Assembly: GCA_002270465.1 (NCBI GenBank)
Contig: NQOF01000001.1
Coordinates: 1,056,501 to 1,120,500, forward strand
DNA length: 64,000 bases
From: Blautia hominis
Lineage (GTDB): Bacteria; Bacillota; Clostridia; Lachnospirales; Lachnospiraceae
Direction: 5' to 3'
Made by a program: the position numbers and the translations under genes. Positions 15,963-24,863 of this stretch are shown piece by piece (position 1 is the first letter of the stretch; each line of letters begins with the position of its first letter). The notes under the pieces were generated by a model. That model worked only from the letters and a program-made list of their open reading frames with translations. It was not told the origin of the DNA and ran no database searches.

Positions 15963-16841
15963 TTATGACTGGTCCTGTATGCCTTTCATTTCTTCCTTAT
16001 AAAATTCTCTGTATCTGATCGGCGACATTCCCACAACCTTAGAAAACAAGGTGCTGAAATAATTCGTATTGTCATACCCCACGATCGAAGCAATGCGGGT
16101 GGCGGAGTGATCTGTTGATATGAGCAGAGTCTGGGCATGTCCGATCCTCCTGCGGATGATGTACTGGATGGGTGTTCTCCCTGTGGCCTTCTTAAATATA
16201 TGGGATACATATGTAGCGGAACAGCCCAGGTCATCTCCTATCATGTCCAGCGTAACCTCTTCCATAAAGTGTTCATTCAGATAGTTCCTGATCCGCAGTA
16301 CCATCTGCTCCTCCTCTGATTTTTCTGCGTCAATAAGCGGAAAGCTGTCCAACTGGCTTGTCAGCACAATAAAAGCGGAACACAAAAGCTGTGCCGCAAG
16401 CTTGCCTTCCGTATTGGTGCCTTCCAGTTCAAACATCTGTTCACACATGGATCGCAGCATGGGAAACAGGTGTCCCGACTGCCTGACACTTGGTTCACTT
16501 GGAGATGTAAGGCAATTAGGGGGAAGGCCGCGCTTATGCAGATTTGTAATGCCTATACAGTAATCACCTATCTCATTCTCTGTCTCTGAGACCACTTCAT
16601 GCAAGTCTCCCTGATTGTAATAGATGACGCTGCCTTCGGAAAGGGGATAGGACTTCCCGTCCACATAATATTTTCCTGTTCCCTTATACACCAGCAATAA
16701 CTCACAGATGGAATCGTGTCTGTGCAGGGGGCGCTGGATGGTTTTCCTGGCATGGCTCTGTCTGTTGACATAGACCATGGTGGGCATCTGGCCTCTTTCA
16801 AAGGCTGTGCTGATCCTGCAGTTCGTATCCGGATAGAGCAT
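15963..16841 (-). CDS. AraC-family transcriptional regulator
   Basis: A 292-residue regulator. The N-terminal cupin contains RPLHRHDSICELLLVYKG and NQGDLHEV, ligand-binding features of sugar-responsive AraC proteins. The C-terminal double helix-turn-helix ends VGYDNTNYFSTLFSKVVGMSPIRYREF. AAAGGAGG lies 6 nt before the ATG. It is upstream of, and in the same direction as, the epimerase/Gfo-Idh/GPH operon, separated by its own terminator, so it is the likely activator of that operon. Confidence 0.88.
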   Translation of the reverse strand: MLYPDTNCRISTAFERGQMPTMVYVNRQSHARKTIQRPLHRHDSICELLLVYKGTGKYYVDGKSYPLSEGSVIYYNQGDLHEVVSETENEIGDYCIGITNLHKRGLPPNCLTSPSEPSVRQSGHLFPMLRSMCEQMFELEGTNTEGKLAAQLLCSAFIVLTSQLDSFPLIDAEKSEEEQMVLRIRNYLNEHFMEEVTLDMIGDDLGCSATYVSHIFKKATGRTPIQYIIRRRIGHAQTLLISTDHSATRIASIVGYDNTNYFSTLFSKVVGMSPIRYREFYKEEMKGIQDQS

Positions 16842-16919
16842 ATCTGCCTCCTTTCTATTCTTCCATAAATACTATATTACAGAAAGTATAGCAGAAAAGA
16901 AGACAGATAAAAAGAGGAT

Positions 16920-17024
16920 TTAGTCAAGCCCCAAACCGTACCGGGCTGCAAAATAAGCCGTCTGTCCTAACAGCTCCTTCACATCATTCAGTTTCCTACC
17001 TTCCAAAGGGATGAATCCGGTTGC
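16920..17024 (-). pseudogene. Short C-terminal protein relic
   Basis: A 34-codon minus-strand open frame ending in TAA at 16922-16920 reads as plausible protein (PLEGRKLNDVKELLGQ, then AAYGL-like end YFAARYGLGLD) but has no start codon and is preceded by an in-frame stop. It lies upstream of the AraC gene in a 380-base stretch otherwise without genes. I do not recognise the family. Confidence 0.3.
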
Positions 17025-17109
17025 TTATGGTTCCGTAGTTCTGGTATTATATCTTTAAGTTTATTGCAACAAAGCAAAAGGCAAAATACCTGGAAATAAG
17101 TCATCAGCC

Positions 17110-17223
17110 ATGGAATCACCGTACTTTACAGAACTTCCCCTCAAATTCTACCGACAGGGGATGTATAAACGGCTCAAAAAACGGTATTCTGTGTTTAAGA
17201 GATACAGAAGGAGGCTCACATAA
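17110..17223 (+). CDS. Possible small basic peptide overlapping the HTH gene start
   Basis: A 37-codon frame (MESPYFTELPLKFYRQGM and a very basic end KRYRRRLT) stops at TAA 17221-17223, which overlaps the ATG of the next gene as TAATG, the arrangement of coupled genes. It has no convincing ribosome site. It may equally be the tail of a decayed gene, since the frame is open a further 16 codons upstream. Unrecognised. Confidence 0.25.
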   Translation: MESPYFTELPLKFYRQGMYKRLKKRYSVFKRYRRRLT

Positions 17224-17690
17224 TGGATCAGTTAGAAATCGGAATGTTTATTGCAAAGAAAAGAAAGGAAAGGAATTTCACACAGGCACAGCTTGCCGAG
17301 AAACTGGGGGTTTCCAACAAGACCATATCAAAATGGGAAACAGGGAAATGTATGCCTGACTATGGTATTATCCAGTCTTTATGTAAGGAATTGGAGATCA
17401 CAGTGTCAGAATTGATCGACGGAGAAGAGACGGAACCTGACAGTATACGTGTTTATGACGATAACCAGGTTTTGGATCTAATCAAAAGGATACAAAATCT
17501 GGAGAATCAGAAAGTATCACTGTACGGTATTATTTTAATGACCATGGGGATTGCTCTTTTTGCGGTCCATTTCTCTATCGGAGGAAGTGATGTGAAGGAT
17601 TTCTTTTCCGGATTATTGATGGGACTGTCTATCGGGGAAATGCTGGTTGGTGTTTTTGTGACAGTGATTGGATTTTCCAGACAAAAATAG
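17223..17690 (+). CDS. XRE-family helix-turn-helix regulator with C-terminal membrane segments
   Basis: 155 residues. Residues 1-65 are a Cro/C1-type helix-turn-helix (AKKRKERNFTQAQLAEKLGVSNKTISKWETG). A short coiled linker (about 83-97) is followed by two hydrophobic helices (about 98-117 and 126-150), so the protein is probably a membrane-tethered repressor. AGAAGGAGG precedes the ATG. Similar small XRE-TM proteins are common in Lachnospiraceae; their signals are mostly unknown. It is monocistronic, ending at a strong hairpin, and lies convergent to the GH3 operon. Confidence 0.82.
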   Translation: MDQLEIGMFIAKKRKERNFTQAQLAEKLGVSNKTISKWETGKCMPDYGIIQSLCKELEITVSELIDGEETEPDSIRVYDDNQVLDLIKRIQNLENQKVSLYGIILMTMGIALFAVHFSIGGSDVKDFFSGLLMGLSIGEMLVGVFVTVIGFSRQK

Positions 17691-17699
17691 AAAATGACG

Positions 17700-17755
17700 C
17701 TGCCGCCATATGAGGCCATGCAATAGAGGCCTTATATGGCGGCAGTATGATTTTT
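17700..17755. terminator. Terminator hairpin after the XRE gene
   Basis: CTGCCGCCATAT and its exact complement flank an inner AGGCC/GGCCT stem, followed on the plus strand by TTTTT at 17751-17755. It lies between convergent genes and may serve both. Confidence 0.75.
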
Positions 17756-17777
17756 CTGCATACGGATGTCACACCGG

Positions 17778-20111
17778 TCAGTCTTCATCTGGCAGATTCT
17801 GATGCCTTTGAGCATTGCTGCAATGAGACAAATCATGACCTGAAGCTAATTTATTTAAATCTTCCACCACTTTATCAAGCTGTCGGTTCGTAATACCACT
17901 AAAACTCCTGAGTGCACGCAGAGGAAGGCCACGTAATACACTGCTGACCAACCTGTTGGCATCCTCATCCCCATCCTCAAAATATGTCAGATATGGTTTC
18001 AATTGACTGCGCACATATTCCCCTGCGGCCCTGTTTTCCAGCAGTTCTCCCACCGTAGTATTCTTGTCATAGATCACAGGTTCTTTTATCTTTTTTACCA
18101 GCTGTACGCTTTCTTCCAGACAGATATTTTGTGAGGAACTGCCGATCAGGATCTTATATTCTCCCTCAGCCGCATACCAGTCTTGGATATCCGTCCTATA
18201 CCAGGCAAAGGAGCGCTTATTTAATTCCATGGTCACAGTCTTGGTTTCCCCGGGTTCCAGCTCTATTTTCTCAAATCCTTTCAGTTCTTTGGATGGTCTT
18301 ACCGCACTGCCTGTCAGATCCGAAATATAGAGCTGTACTACTTCCTTTCCGGTCATACTGCCTGTATTGGTGATATTTACGGATACCCTCACCGCTTCCT
18401 CTTCCGTAAACTCCCTCTTCGATATCCGGAGTCCGCTGTAGGCAAACGTCGTATAACTCAAACCATGCCCAAAAGGAAACAGCACTTCCCTTTCCACGGA
18501 ATCATAATAACGGTATCCTACAAAAATCCCCTCCGCATACTCAACGGTTTTTCCTCTGCCCGGAAACTGCAGATAGGATGGATTATCCCGGAACCTTACA
18601 GGGAAGGTCTCAGCCAGCTTTCCGCAGGGATTTTTTATTCCGTACAGTATATCTAAGACTGCCTTTGCTATCCCTTCGCCTCCCAGATAAGCCTCAACGA
18701 TGCCCTCTGCCCCGCCTGCCCAGTCCATCTCAACGGGAGAGCCGTTCTGGAGCACCACGATCACATGGTCATTTACTTTGGTGATCTCCTGTATAAGCCG
18801 TTCCTGGCAGGCAGGAAGTCTCATATGCTTTCTGTCATAACTTTCCGATTCGTACAAGTCCGGAAGCCCGGCAAAAATCACCACTTTTTCCGCCTGTGCG
18901 GACTGCTCCACAGCCCGATCAAATTTCTCCTGCTCCCACTTGTCACTGTGGGCGCAAAATCCTTCTGTATATCTGATATTCCCATATGCTCCGGCAAGTT
19001 CCATGATCTCGGGGACTTTATGGGCATTTATATGAGAGCTCCCACCTCCCTGATACCTGGACTTTTTCGCAAAACCGCCCACAAATAAAACCGTTTCCTT
19101 TTTATGGAGGGGAAGCACTGACTGGTTCTTTAGCAAAACCACACACTGGGCGGCTATATCTTCCGCTTCCCTGTGGTCCTTTTCCCTGTCAAATAAAGCG
19201 TCCTCTGTCTTATTTTCTGCACATGCAAAGACAATCCCAAGAAGCCGTTCCACTGCGCTGTCCAATATGCGCTCTTCCAGCAAGCCATCCTCTACCGCTT
19301 TGATGATGAGCTGGTCATTGGTGGCATTTCCGCCCGGCATCTCCAGCTCCAGACCTGCGGTGAGTCCTGCGATCCTGTCATTGACGGCTGCCCAGTCTGA
19401 CATCACGAAACCCTCAAATCCCCATTCATCCCTTAAAATACCGGTAAGCAGATTACGGTTTTCAGAAGCATAGGTACCGTTCAATTTATTATAAGAACAC
19501 ATTACGGTCCACGGTTTGGCTTTTTTTACCGGAATTTCAAACCCGGGCAAATATATTTCCCGGAGGGTCCTCTCATCTACTCTGGAATCACCCACCATTC
19601 TTTCATATTCCTGGTTGTTTGCAGCAAAATGTTTGACTGACGCCCCCACATGCTGCGACTGCAGCCCTTCTATATAAGCTGCAGCCAGCTCTCCTGTCAC
19701 ATACGGGTCCTCTGAAAAATACTCAAAATTCCTTCCGCATACAGGGGAACGTTTGATATTCACTGCCGGGCCAAGCAGGATGCCCACCTCTTCCGCCCCG
19801 CATTCATTTCCAAGGAGCATCCCCATCCTTTTTATCAATTCCCGGTCAAAAGAACAGGCTGCCGCGCACGCCGCCGGGAAGCAGACAGCCTCCACACTTT
19901 TTCGGAGTCCCATATGGCTTGCCTGTTTCTCCTGCTTCCTGAGTCCGTGAGGCCCGTCACTGACAGCTACCGCAGGGATATCCAGCCGTTTTACTGCCTG
20001 GGTGTGCCAGAAATCACCTCCTGAACACATACCCGCCTTTTCTTCTAGTGTCATCTTTTCCACTATCTGTCTTATTTTCATAACTGCCTTTGTCTCCCTG
20101 TAGTCTGTCAT
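17778..20111 (-). CDS. GH3 beta-glucosidase-type glycoside hydrolase
   Basis: 777 residues, no signal peptide. The N-terminal TIM barrel has KHFAANNQE and the nucleophile Asp239 in GFEGFVMSDWA. An alpha/beta sandwich follows (about 320-520), then a fibronectin-III-like domain (about 565-650, with GKEVVQLYIS and PSKELKGFEK). A further 100-residue helical tail (TTVGELLENRAAGEY and beyond) occurs in other clostridial GH3 enzymes; its last 15 residues look atypical. The start overlaps the upstream permease stop by 4 nt. It probably hydrolyses an oligosaccharide imported by the upstream ABC system in the cytoplasm; beta-glucosidase or beta-xylosidase activity cannot be separated by eye. Confidence 0.9.
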   Translation of the reverse strand: MTDYRETKAVMKIRQIVEKMTLEEKAGMCSGGDFWHTQAVKRLDIPAVAVSDGPHGLRKQEKQASHMGLRKSVEAVCFPAACAAACSFDRELIKRMGMLLGNECGAEEVGILLGPAVNIKRSPVCGRNFEYFSEDPYVTGELAAAYIEGLQSQHVGASVKHFAANNQEYERMVGDSRVDERTLREIYLPGFEIPVKKAKPWTVMCSYNKLNGTYASENRNLLTGILRDEWGFEGFVMSDWAAVNDRIAGLTAGLELEMPGGNATNDQLIIKAVEDGLLEERILDSAVERLLGIVFACAENKTEDALFDREKDHREAEDIAAQCVVLLKNQSVLPLHKKETVLFVGGFAKKSRYQGGGSSHINAHKVPEIMELAGAYGNIRYTEGFCAHSDKWEQEKFDRAVEQSAQAEKVVIFAGLPDLYESESYDRKHMRLPACQERLIQEITKVNDHVIVVLQNGSPVEMDWAGGAEGIVEAYLGGEGIAKAVLDILYGIKNPCGKLAETFPVRFRDNPSYLQFPGRGKTVEYAEGIFVGYRYYDSVEREVLFPFGHGLSYTTFAYSGLRISKREFTEEEAVRVSVNITNTGSMTGKEVVQLYISDLTGSAVRPSKELKGFEKIELEPGETKTVTMELNKRSFAWYRTDIQDWYAAEGEYKILIGSSSQNICLEESVQLVKKIKEPVIYDKNTTVGELLENRAAGEYVRSQLKPYLTYFEDGDEDANRLVSSVLRGLPLRALRSFSGITNRQLDKVVEDLNKLASGHDLSHCSNAQRHQNLPDED

Positions 20112-20971
20112 CCCTTGACAGCTCCTGTGACCATGCCTTTGATGATCTGCTTGCTGAACACAAAGTACAGCACAACGATAGGAGCCATGGTTATCAGCAT
20201 AGCTGCCATGATCTTCGGATAATCCGAAGAGAACTGCCCCGTAAACTGTGTCATGGCAAGAGGCACTGTCTGGAGTTTCGTATCCCGGATCAGTACAAGG
20301 GCAAATGAAAATTCATTCCAGCATCCAAATGTCTGTACAATGGCTATGGTAGCCATGATCGGCTTACAGATGGGCATGATGATCCTGAACATAGTTGCAG
20401 AAAAGGAACAGCCGTCTATGGCGGCAGCTTCCTCCAACTCCGTGGGGATTCCCTTGATGAATCCCTGTGTCAAAAACACGCTGGTGGGCATGCCAAACGC
20501 GACGTACGGTATGATCAGCGTAAACCACCTGTTGGAAATCCCCAGATTGTTGAACACTACATAGATCGGCACCAAAAGGGAATGAATGGGGATCAGCATT
20601 CCCATGAGGAGCAGAAGCCATATGAACCTGCTTCCTTTAAATTTAAATCTGGCCAGAAAATACCCCACAAGGAATCCAAAGAGCACGATCAGACAGACAG
20701 CCAGCACTGTGGTCCTGACACTGTTCAGTACAGATTCCCCGATATGATAATCCGGGTTCGTCAAGATCCTGGTGTAATTCACCCATGTGGGATTTGACGG
20801 CAGACTGATGATATCCGCGTTGAATTCACGTTTTATTTTCAATGAGGAATAGAACATCCAGATCAAAGGGAAGACACATGTCAGTGAAAAAATGATCATG
20901 ACCGCATTCAGCGGCACTGCCAGTATGGTGTTTTTTATGTTCATTCCTTTACTTTTTTTCTTCATGCTCAT
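20108..20971 (-). CDS. Carbohydrate ABC transporter permease (MalG type)
   Basis: 287 residues, six predicted helices. The permease signature EAAAIDGCSFSATMFRIIMPICKP is the EAA loop that contacts the ATPase. It overlaps the GH3 start and the MalF-type permease stop by 4 nt each (ATGA), a tight operon. No ATPase gene is nearby; CUT1 systems in this group share a distant MsmK-type ATPase. Confidence 0.92.
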   Translation of the reverse strand: MSMKKKSKGMNIKNTILAVPLNAVMIIFSLTCVFPLIWMFYSSLKIKREFNADIISLPSNPTWVNYTRILTNPDYHIGESVLNSVRTTVLAVCLIVLFGFLVGYFLARFKFKGSRFIWLLLLMGMLIPIHSLLVPIYVVFNNLGISNRWFTLIIPYVAFGMPTSVFLTQGFIKGIPTELEEAAAIDGCSFSATMFRIIMPICKPIMATIAIVQTFGCWNEFSFALVLIRDTKLQTVPLAMTQFTGQFSSDYPKIMAAMLITMAPIVVLYFVFSKQIIKGMVTGAVKG

Positions 20972-21861
20972 GCCACCTCATTATCCCTGTTCACAAATTT
21001 CATAATCAGCTGCATCCCTCCGATAATGAGTATACTCAGCACAAAGATCCCCACTGAGATTGCGCTTCCGTACCCCATGTTCTGCTGGGTGAAGGATACT
21101 TTATAACCATACAGAGCCATAACCATGGATGAATTCCCCGGACCTCCGCTGGTCATGACAAAAATATTGTCAAAGGCCTTCATATTGCCTGCCACACACA
21201 AGATCACACATACCACAAGCGTATTTTTGATCAGGGGCAGCACCACATGGACAGCCCTCTGGATACCATTTGCACCATCCAGCTCCGCTGATTCCAGCAC
21301 ACTCTTGTCAATGGCAGATGTGGCGGAAAGCAGGATCAGCATGTAATATCCTATGTACTGCCAAATCAGGGGAATAGCCACCAGTGTCATGACCAATTTT
21401 GGATTGTTCAGCCAGACCTGTGTATGCTCCTCCTGTCCTATTGCTGTCAATAACCAGTTCAGCAATCCCCTCCGGCTGTCATATATCATGGTCCAGATAA
21501 AGCCCGCCGACACTGCGGAGATGGTGCTCGGGAAAAATCCAAATGTCCTGTGAATGCCCTTCAACCTGATATGTTTGGAACAGATGACCATGACAAAGAT
21601 AAAGGCAATCCCCACCTGCCCGAATACACACAGGACTACCAGATATAAATTGTGGGAAAACGCCTCCCAGAACATGGAATCTTTCAGCAGGGCTGCGTAA
21701 TTCTCCAGCCCGATGAATGTTCTGTTCGGCCCGCCTTTCCATTCAAAAAAGCTATAGTAGGCAGCCGTTACCAACGGTACAAAGACCGAAAAAATATAGA
21801 GTGCCAAAGGAATGCATAAATACCCTACTAAGAGTTTAACTTTAGGCTTACGCGATATCAT
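20968..21861 (-). CDS. Carbohydrate ABC transporter permease (MalF type)
   Basis: 297 residues, six predicted helices, with the EAA-loop variant ESAELDGANGIQRAVHVVLPLIK near residue 190. It follows the binding-protein gene by about 70 nt and overlaps the MalG-type gene. Together they form the membrane channel of a CUT1 oligosaccharide importer. Confidence 0.92.
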   Translation of the reverse strand: MISRKPKVKLLVGYLCIPLALYIFSVFVPLVTAAYYSFFEWKGGPNRTFIGLENYAALLKDSMFWEAFSHNLYLVVLCVFGQVGIAFIFVMVICSKHIRLKGIHRTFGFFPSTISAVSAGFIWTMIYDSRRGLLNWLLTAIGQEEHTQVWLNNPKLVMTLVAIPLIWQYIGYYMLILLSATSAIDKSVLESAELDGANGIQRAVHVVLPLIKNTLVVCVILCVAGNMKAFDNIFVMTSGGPGNSSMVMALYGYKVSFTQQNMGYGSAISVGIFVLSILIIGGMQLIMKFVNRDNEVA

Positions 21862-21932
21862 ATATCTGTCTCCTCTATCTGCCGGACAGTTTTATCTGAC
21901 CGGCAGTTTTCTATCATTATTCGTAAGTGTCA

Positions 21933-23333
21933 TCAATAGTTCTTTTCATAGGCTTCCTGGGTCTCTGCCGCAACATCCTCCGGTTTTTTATCCCCGTTGA
22001 GCATGCTCTGCACACCTGTATTCAGCACATCCCACACTGCTCCGTTTACATAGGAATCATAAATATCACAGACCTCGGTATCCACATACTGATAGTTATA
22101 AAAATCCTGTGTGTAGCTGTCAAATCCATCCAGGTCCACGTTTTCCACAACACTGAGTCCCTGCAGGGCTGAACTTTTTGCTACCATATCCGCATATTCG
22201 GCTCCTGTCAGGTAACAGGCAAGATCTGCTGCCGCTTTCATTTTCTCCGGATCATCTTTTAATTTTGCATTCAGAGCAACTGCGTATCCAAGTCCAATAT
22301 CCTGGGTGTTTTCAGCACCTTTCGCACCTTCCGGCTGAGGAAGGACTGCAAACCCTGTATTAGCAAACAGTTCTTCATCCTCCTCCTGTAGAGCGGAATG
22401 TAAATATGTTACATCCCAGTTTCCGCCGATAAAAGCAGGTGCGGTTCCCGCTATATAATACTCTCTGGCGTCTTCATTTCCGATGGCATTAAAGTCTTCA
22501 TTAAACACACCGGAATCAAAAATGTCTTTCGTGAAATCCAGAGCCGAGACAAAGGTATCATCTGTAAATTTGGCTCCGTTTTTGTCTATGATGGATTTAA
22601 ACCATTCATCCCCGGTGAATCTGTTTCCGATCACTGACAGAAAACAGGAATTGATCTGCCACTGGCCTCCGTTTCCGAATGCAATGGTGTCCGTATATCC
22701 GTTTTCTTTAAAATATTTATCTGCTTTCTTCACCTCTTCCCAGGTAGCCGGGAACTCATCAAAGCCTGCATCCTTCCATGCCGCCTTGTCATATACCACG
22801 ACACTGCAGCTGCTTCCTGTCAGTGCAGGAAGACCGTAGACTTTATCCTCCACTGTGTATGGTGTAAAGTAAGCACTGTTATAGGTATCATAATAAGGGG
22901 AAGATTTCACGATCTCACTCATGTCTAAGATCAATCCCTGCTCCGCCCAGGTCTTTGTGTTCATGCCCTGTATCAAAAATACATCGGGAAGATCCCCCGC
23001 AGCGGCCTGTGTGGCGATCTGCGTTTTATAATCGTCATTGGATAAGACATTCTGGGTCAGAGTGATATCAGGGTTTTCTGCTTCCCAGTTGCTGATGACA
23101 GTTCTGAAATCCGACGCGCTGCCGCTTTCCGCTGATTCCTCCGCCGTGGAAAAATGCATCAGGGAAAGTTCTCCTGTATACCCTTCACCATCATTTTCGG
23201 CCTTTGTTTTTTCCTGAGTTTCTGCTGTTTGACCGTTCTCTTTTTCCTCTGTCTCTTTTTGGCATCCTCCCAGCATGGTTCCTGTCATTGCCAGGGTCAA
23301 TATGGCTGCAACTGCTGTTTTTCTTTTCCTCAT
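21933..23333 (-). CDS. ABC transporter sugar-binding lipoprotein
   Basis: 466 residues. A lipoprotein signal peptide ends at the lipobox LGGC with the lipidated Cys24. An acidic, low-complexity linker (about 25-50) leads into a family-1 solute-binding fold (ITLTQNVLSNDDYKTQI, DLPDVFLIQG, GLPALTGSS). It captures an oligosaccharide at the cell surface for the two permeases downstream. AGGAGG-like sequence lies just before the start, and the leader holds a 20-bp tandem repeat. Confidence 0.92.
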   Translation of the reverse strand: MRKRKTAVAAILTLAMTGTMLGGCQKETEEKENGQTAETQEKTKAENDGEGYTGELSLMHFSTAEESAESGSASDFRTVISNWEAENPDITLTQNVLSNDDYKTQIATQAAAGDLPDVFLIQGMNTKTWAEQGLILDMSEIVKSSPYYDTYNSAYFTPYTVEDKVYGLPALTGSSCSVVVYDKAAWKDAGFDEFPATWEEVKKADKYFKENGYTDTIAFGNGGQWQINSCFLSVIGNRFTGDEWFKSIIDKNGAKFTDDTFVSALDFTKDIFDSGVFNEDFNAIGNEDAREYYIAGTAPAFIGGNWDVTYLHSALQEEDEELFANTGFAVLPQPEGAKGAENTQDIGLGYAVALNAKLKDDPEKMKAAADLACYLTGAEYADMVAKSSALQGLSVVENVDLDGFDSYTQDFYNYQYVDTEVCDIYDSYVNGAVWDVLNTGVQSMLNGDKKPEDVAAETQEAYEKNY

Positions 23334-23362
23334 GTTTCATTTCCTCCTGAAATCATTCTGAT

Positions 23363-23432
23363 ATTTGCTTCTATTTGCCGACATTCGCTTTTATTTGCCG
23401 TTATCCACTTCTATTTACCGTTATCTACTTCA
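23363..23432. repeat. 3.5 tandem copies of a degenerate 20-bp unit
   Basis: Units at 23363-23382, 23383-23402, 23403-23422 and a partial at 23423-23432 share the pattern ATTcgCTTcTATTTgCCGtt. They fill the gap between the lacI stop and the binding-protein gene and overlap the lacI stop codon. Confidence 0.75.
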
Positions 23433-24452
23433 CAGAGCCGCCACGGATTCCCCGGGTTCCACAACGCCATCCACGATTATGCTTTCCGAGCCTGCTGCTG
23501 CCTGGGGAAATTCAATCCTGTTGATGAGTTTATTCCCCGCCTGTATCCCTATTGTAATGACATCCTGGCGTACCGTGGTGATCCTTGGCCTCACCATACC
23601 GGCTATATTTAAACCGTCGAATCCTGCGATGGAAATGTCATCCGGCACGGCAAAACCGGCTTCCTGAAAAACATTCATTGCCCCCACAGCCGTGAAGTCA
23701 TCAGGATATAAAATACAGGTGGGTTTGTTCCTGAAGTTCATGATGATCTTTGTCAGGGCATCCCCTTTTTCACAATCACGGTAAGAACATGTCAATAGAT
23801 ATTCCTTGGGTATTTCCAGGTTATTTCCTGCCATAAAATCCTTATATGCCTTTACTCTTTTTCTGGTCACTTCACTGTAAGTCCCATGGATATACGCAAT
23901 CTTCCTGTGCCCTTTCTCATAAACCATCTGCATGAGCCTGCTCATATCTCCATAAGAATTGGACAGGATACTCACATGCTTATGGGTAACATGGTCGATG
24001 ACCACCGTGGGAATATCCGCATCCAGAAGTTCCTGGACTTCCGGCATCCTGGTGTCTGCGCACAATATGAATACCCCGTCAAAATTCAGATATCTGCACT
24101 GTTCCATATAGGTAAGACGTTTTGATGTACCGGCGGCATTAAAAAAAGTCATGAAATATCCTTTTTCCTCAACCGTATCTTTAAAGCTGTTCAAAATCCT
24201 TATAAAATGCTCATGCATCAGATTGGAACCTGTGGTTTCTGAAAATAAGACCCCTATATGACATGTCTTCTTACTCTTCAAAGAGGCCGCCATATAGTTG
24301 GGAACGTAATTGAGTTCTCTTGCCACCTTTTGGATCTCTTCCTTTTTTGCCTGCCCCACATCCTCTTTATCGTTCAGCGCTTTGCTGACTGTAGATATTG
24401 ATACCCGGCATATTTGGGCTATATCCTTCAATGATACACAATCCGAATCCAT
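23430..24452 (-). CDS. LacI-family transcriptional regulator
   Basis: About 340 residues from ATG 24452 behind AGAGGAGGG; a longer start at 24515 adds 21 basic residues unlike the family. The N-terminal helix-turn-helix is SLKDIAQICRVSISTVSKALND with a hinge helix near residue 50. It is followed by a periplasmic-binding-like sensor domain (HIGVLFSE, FDGVFILCADTR, IAYIHGTYSEV, DDISIAGFDG). It is the first gene of the SBP-permease-GH3 operon and probably represses it until the imported sugar binds. A perfect 17-bp palindrome of LacI-operator type lies about 205 nt upstream. Confidence 0.9.
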   Translation of the reverse strand: MDSDCVSLKDIAQICRVSISTVSKALNDKEDVGQAKKEEIQKVARELNYVPNYMAASLKSKKTCHIGVLFSETTGSNLMHEHFIRILNSFKDTVEEKGYFMTFFNAAGTSKRLTYMEQCRYLNFDGVFILCADTRMPEVQELLDADIPTVVIDHVTHKHVSILSNSYGDMSRLMQMVYEKGHRKIAYIHGTYSEVTRKRVKAYKDFMAGNNLEIPKEYLLTCSYRDCEKGDALTKIIMNFRNKPTCILYPDDFTAVGAMNVFQEAGFAVPDDISIAGFDGLNIAGMVRPRITTVRQDVITIGIQAGNKLINRIEFPQAAAGSESIIVDGVVEPGESVAAL

Positions 24453-24822
24453 CCCTCCTCTTCCTTTGGCATATCGTACATTCTTTCGGGTTACTAAATC
24501 GTTTTTGTTAACCATATTGTAAGTTTACCCCATTGTTTTCGCAATATTTTTCGATATTATCATGCAATACGCACAATACATCAGCAAGTAACCACCTCAT
24601 TTATGCAAACAATGCACAAATCCATCTTTTAATTTCATATATCAGCTTTATCATTTACGAAACAGTTTCGTAAGACCATCCTTCCCATAGCTTATATATT
24701 TGTTTCTATGACTATATCCGGGCATCTCTGCAGTACCTAAATCGTTTTCGCCTTTGTACCGGTCCATAGAAATCCTGCTCCGCAAATCTGAAAGCAATCT
24801 CCACAAATCTTCTATTGTTTGG
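24453..24822. other. Intergenic region upstream of the lacI operon
   Basis: No gene seen. A/T-rich sequence holding the palindromic operator candidate, two AAATCGTTTT-like half sites and weak promoter-like hexamers on the minus strand. The remainder shows nothing recognisable. Confidence 0.5.
24656..24672. promoter_or_regulatory. Candidate LacI-family operator
   Basis: TACGAAAC-A-GTTTCGTA is a perfect palindrome around one central base. It lies upstream of the LacI gene. Related half sites (AAATCGTTTT) occur at 24495-24504 and 24739-24748, which could allow looping. Confidence 0.6.
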
Positions 24823-24848
24823 AATAAAAGGGCAGGGATTCCTGCCCT
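24823..24848 (-). terminator. Intrinsic terminator after the GH127 gene
   Basis: On the minus strand AGGGCAGG and CCTGCCCT form a GC-rich stem with a 4-base loop followed by TTTATT, 16 nt after the GH127 stop codon. Confidence 0.85.
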
Positions 24849-24863
24849 AAAACTTTCACATCT

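Noticed and set aside
23363-23432. CRISPR-like array
   Set aside because: Units are head-to-tail without spacers, only 3.5 copies, and no cas genes are near.
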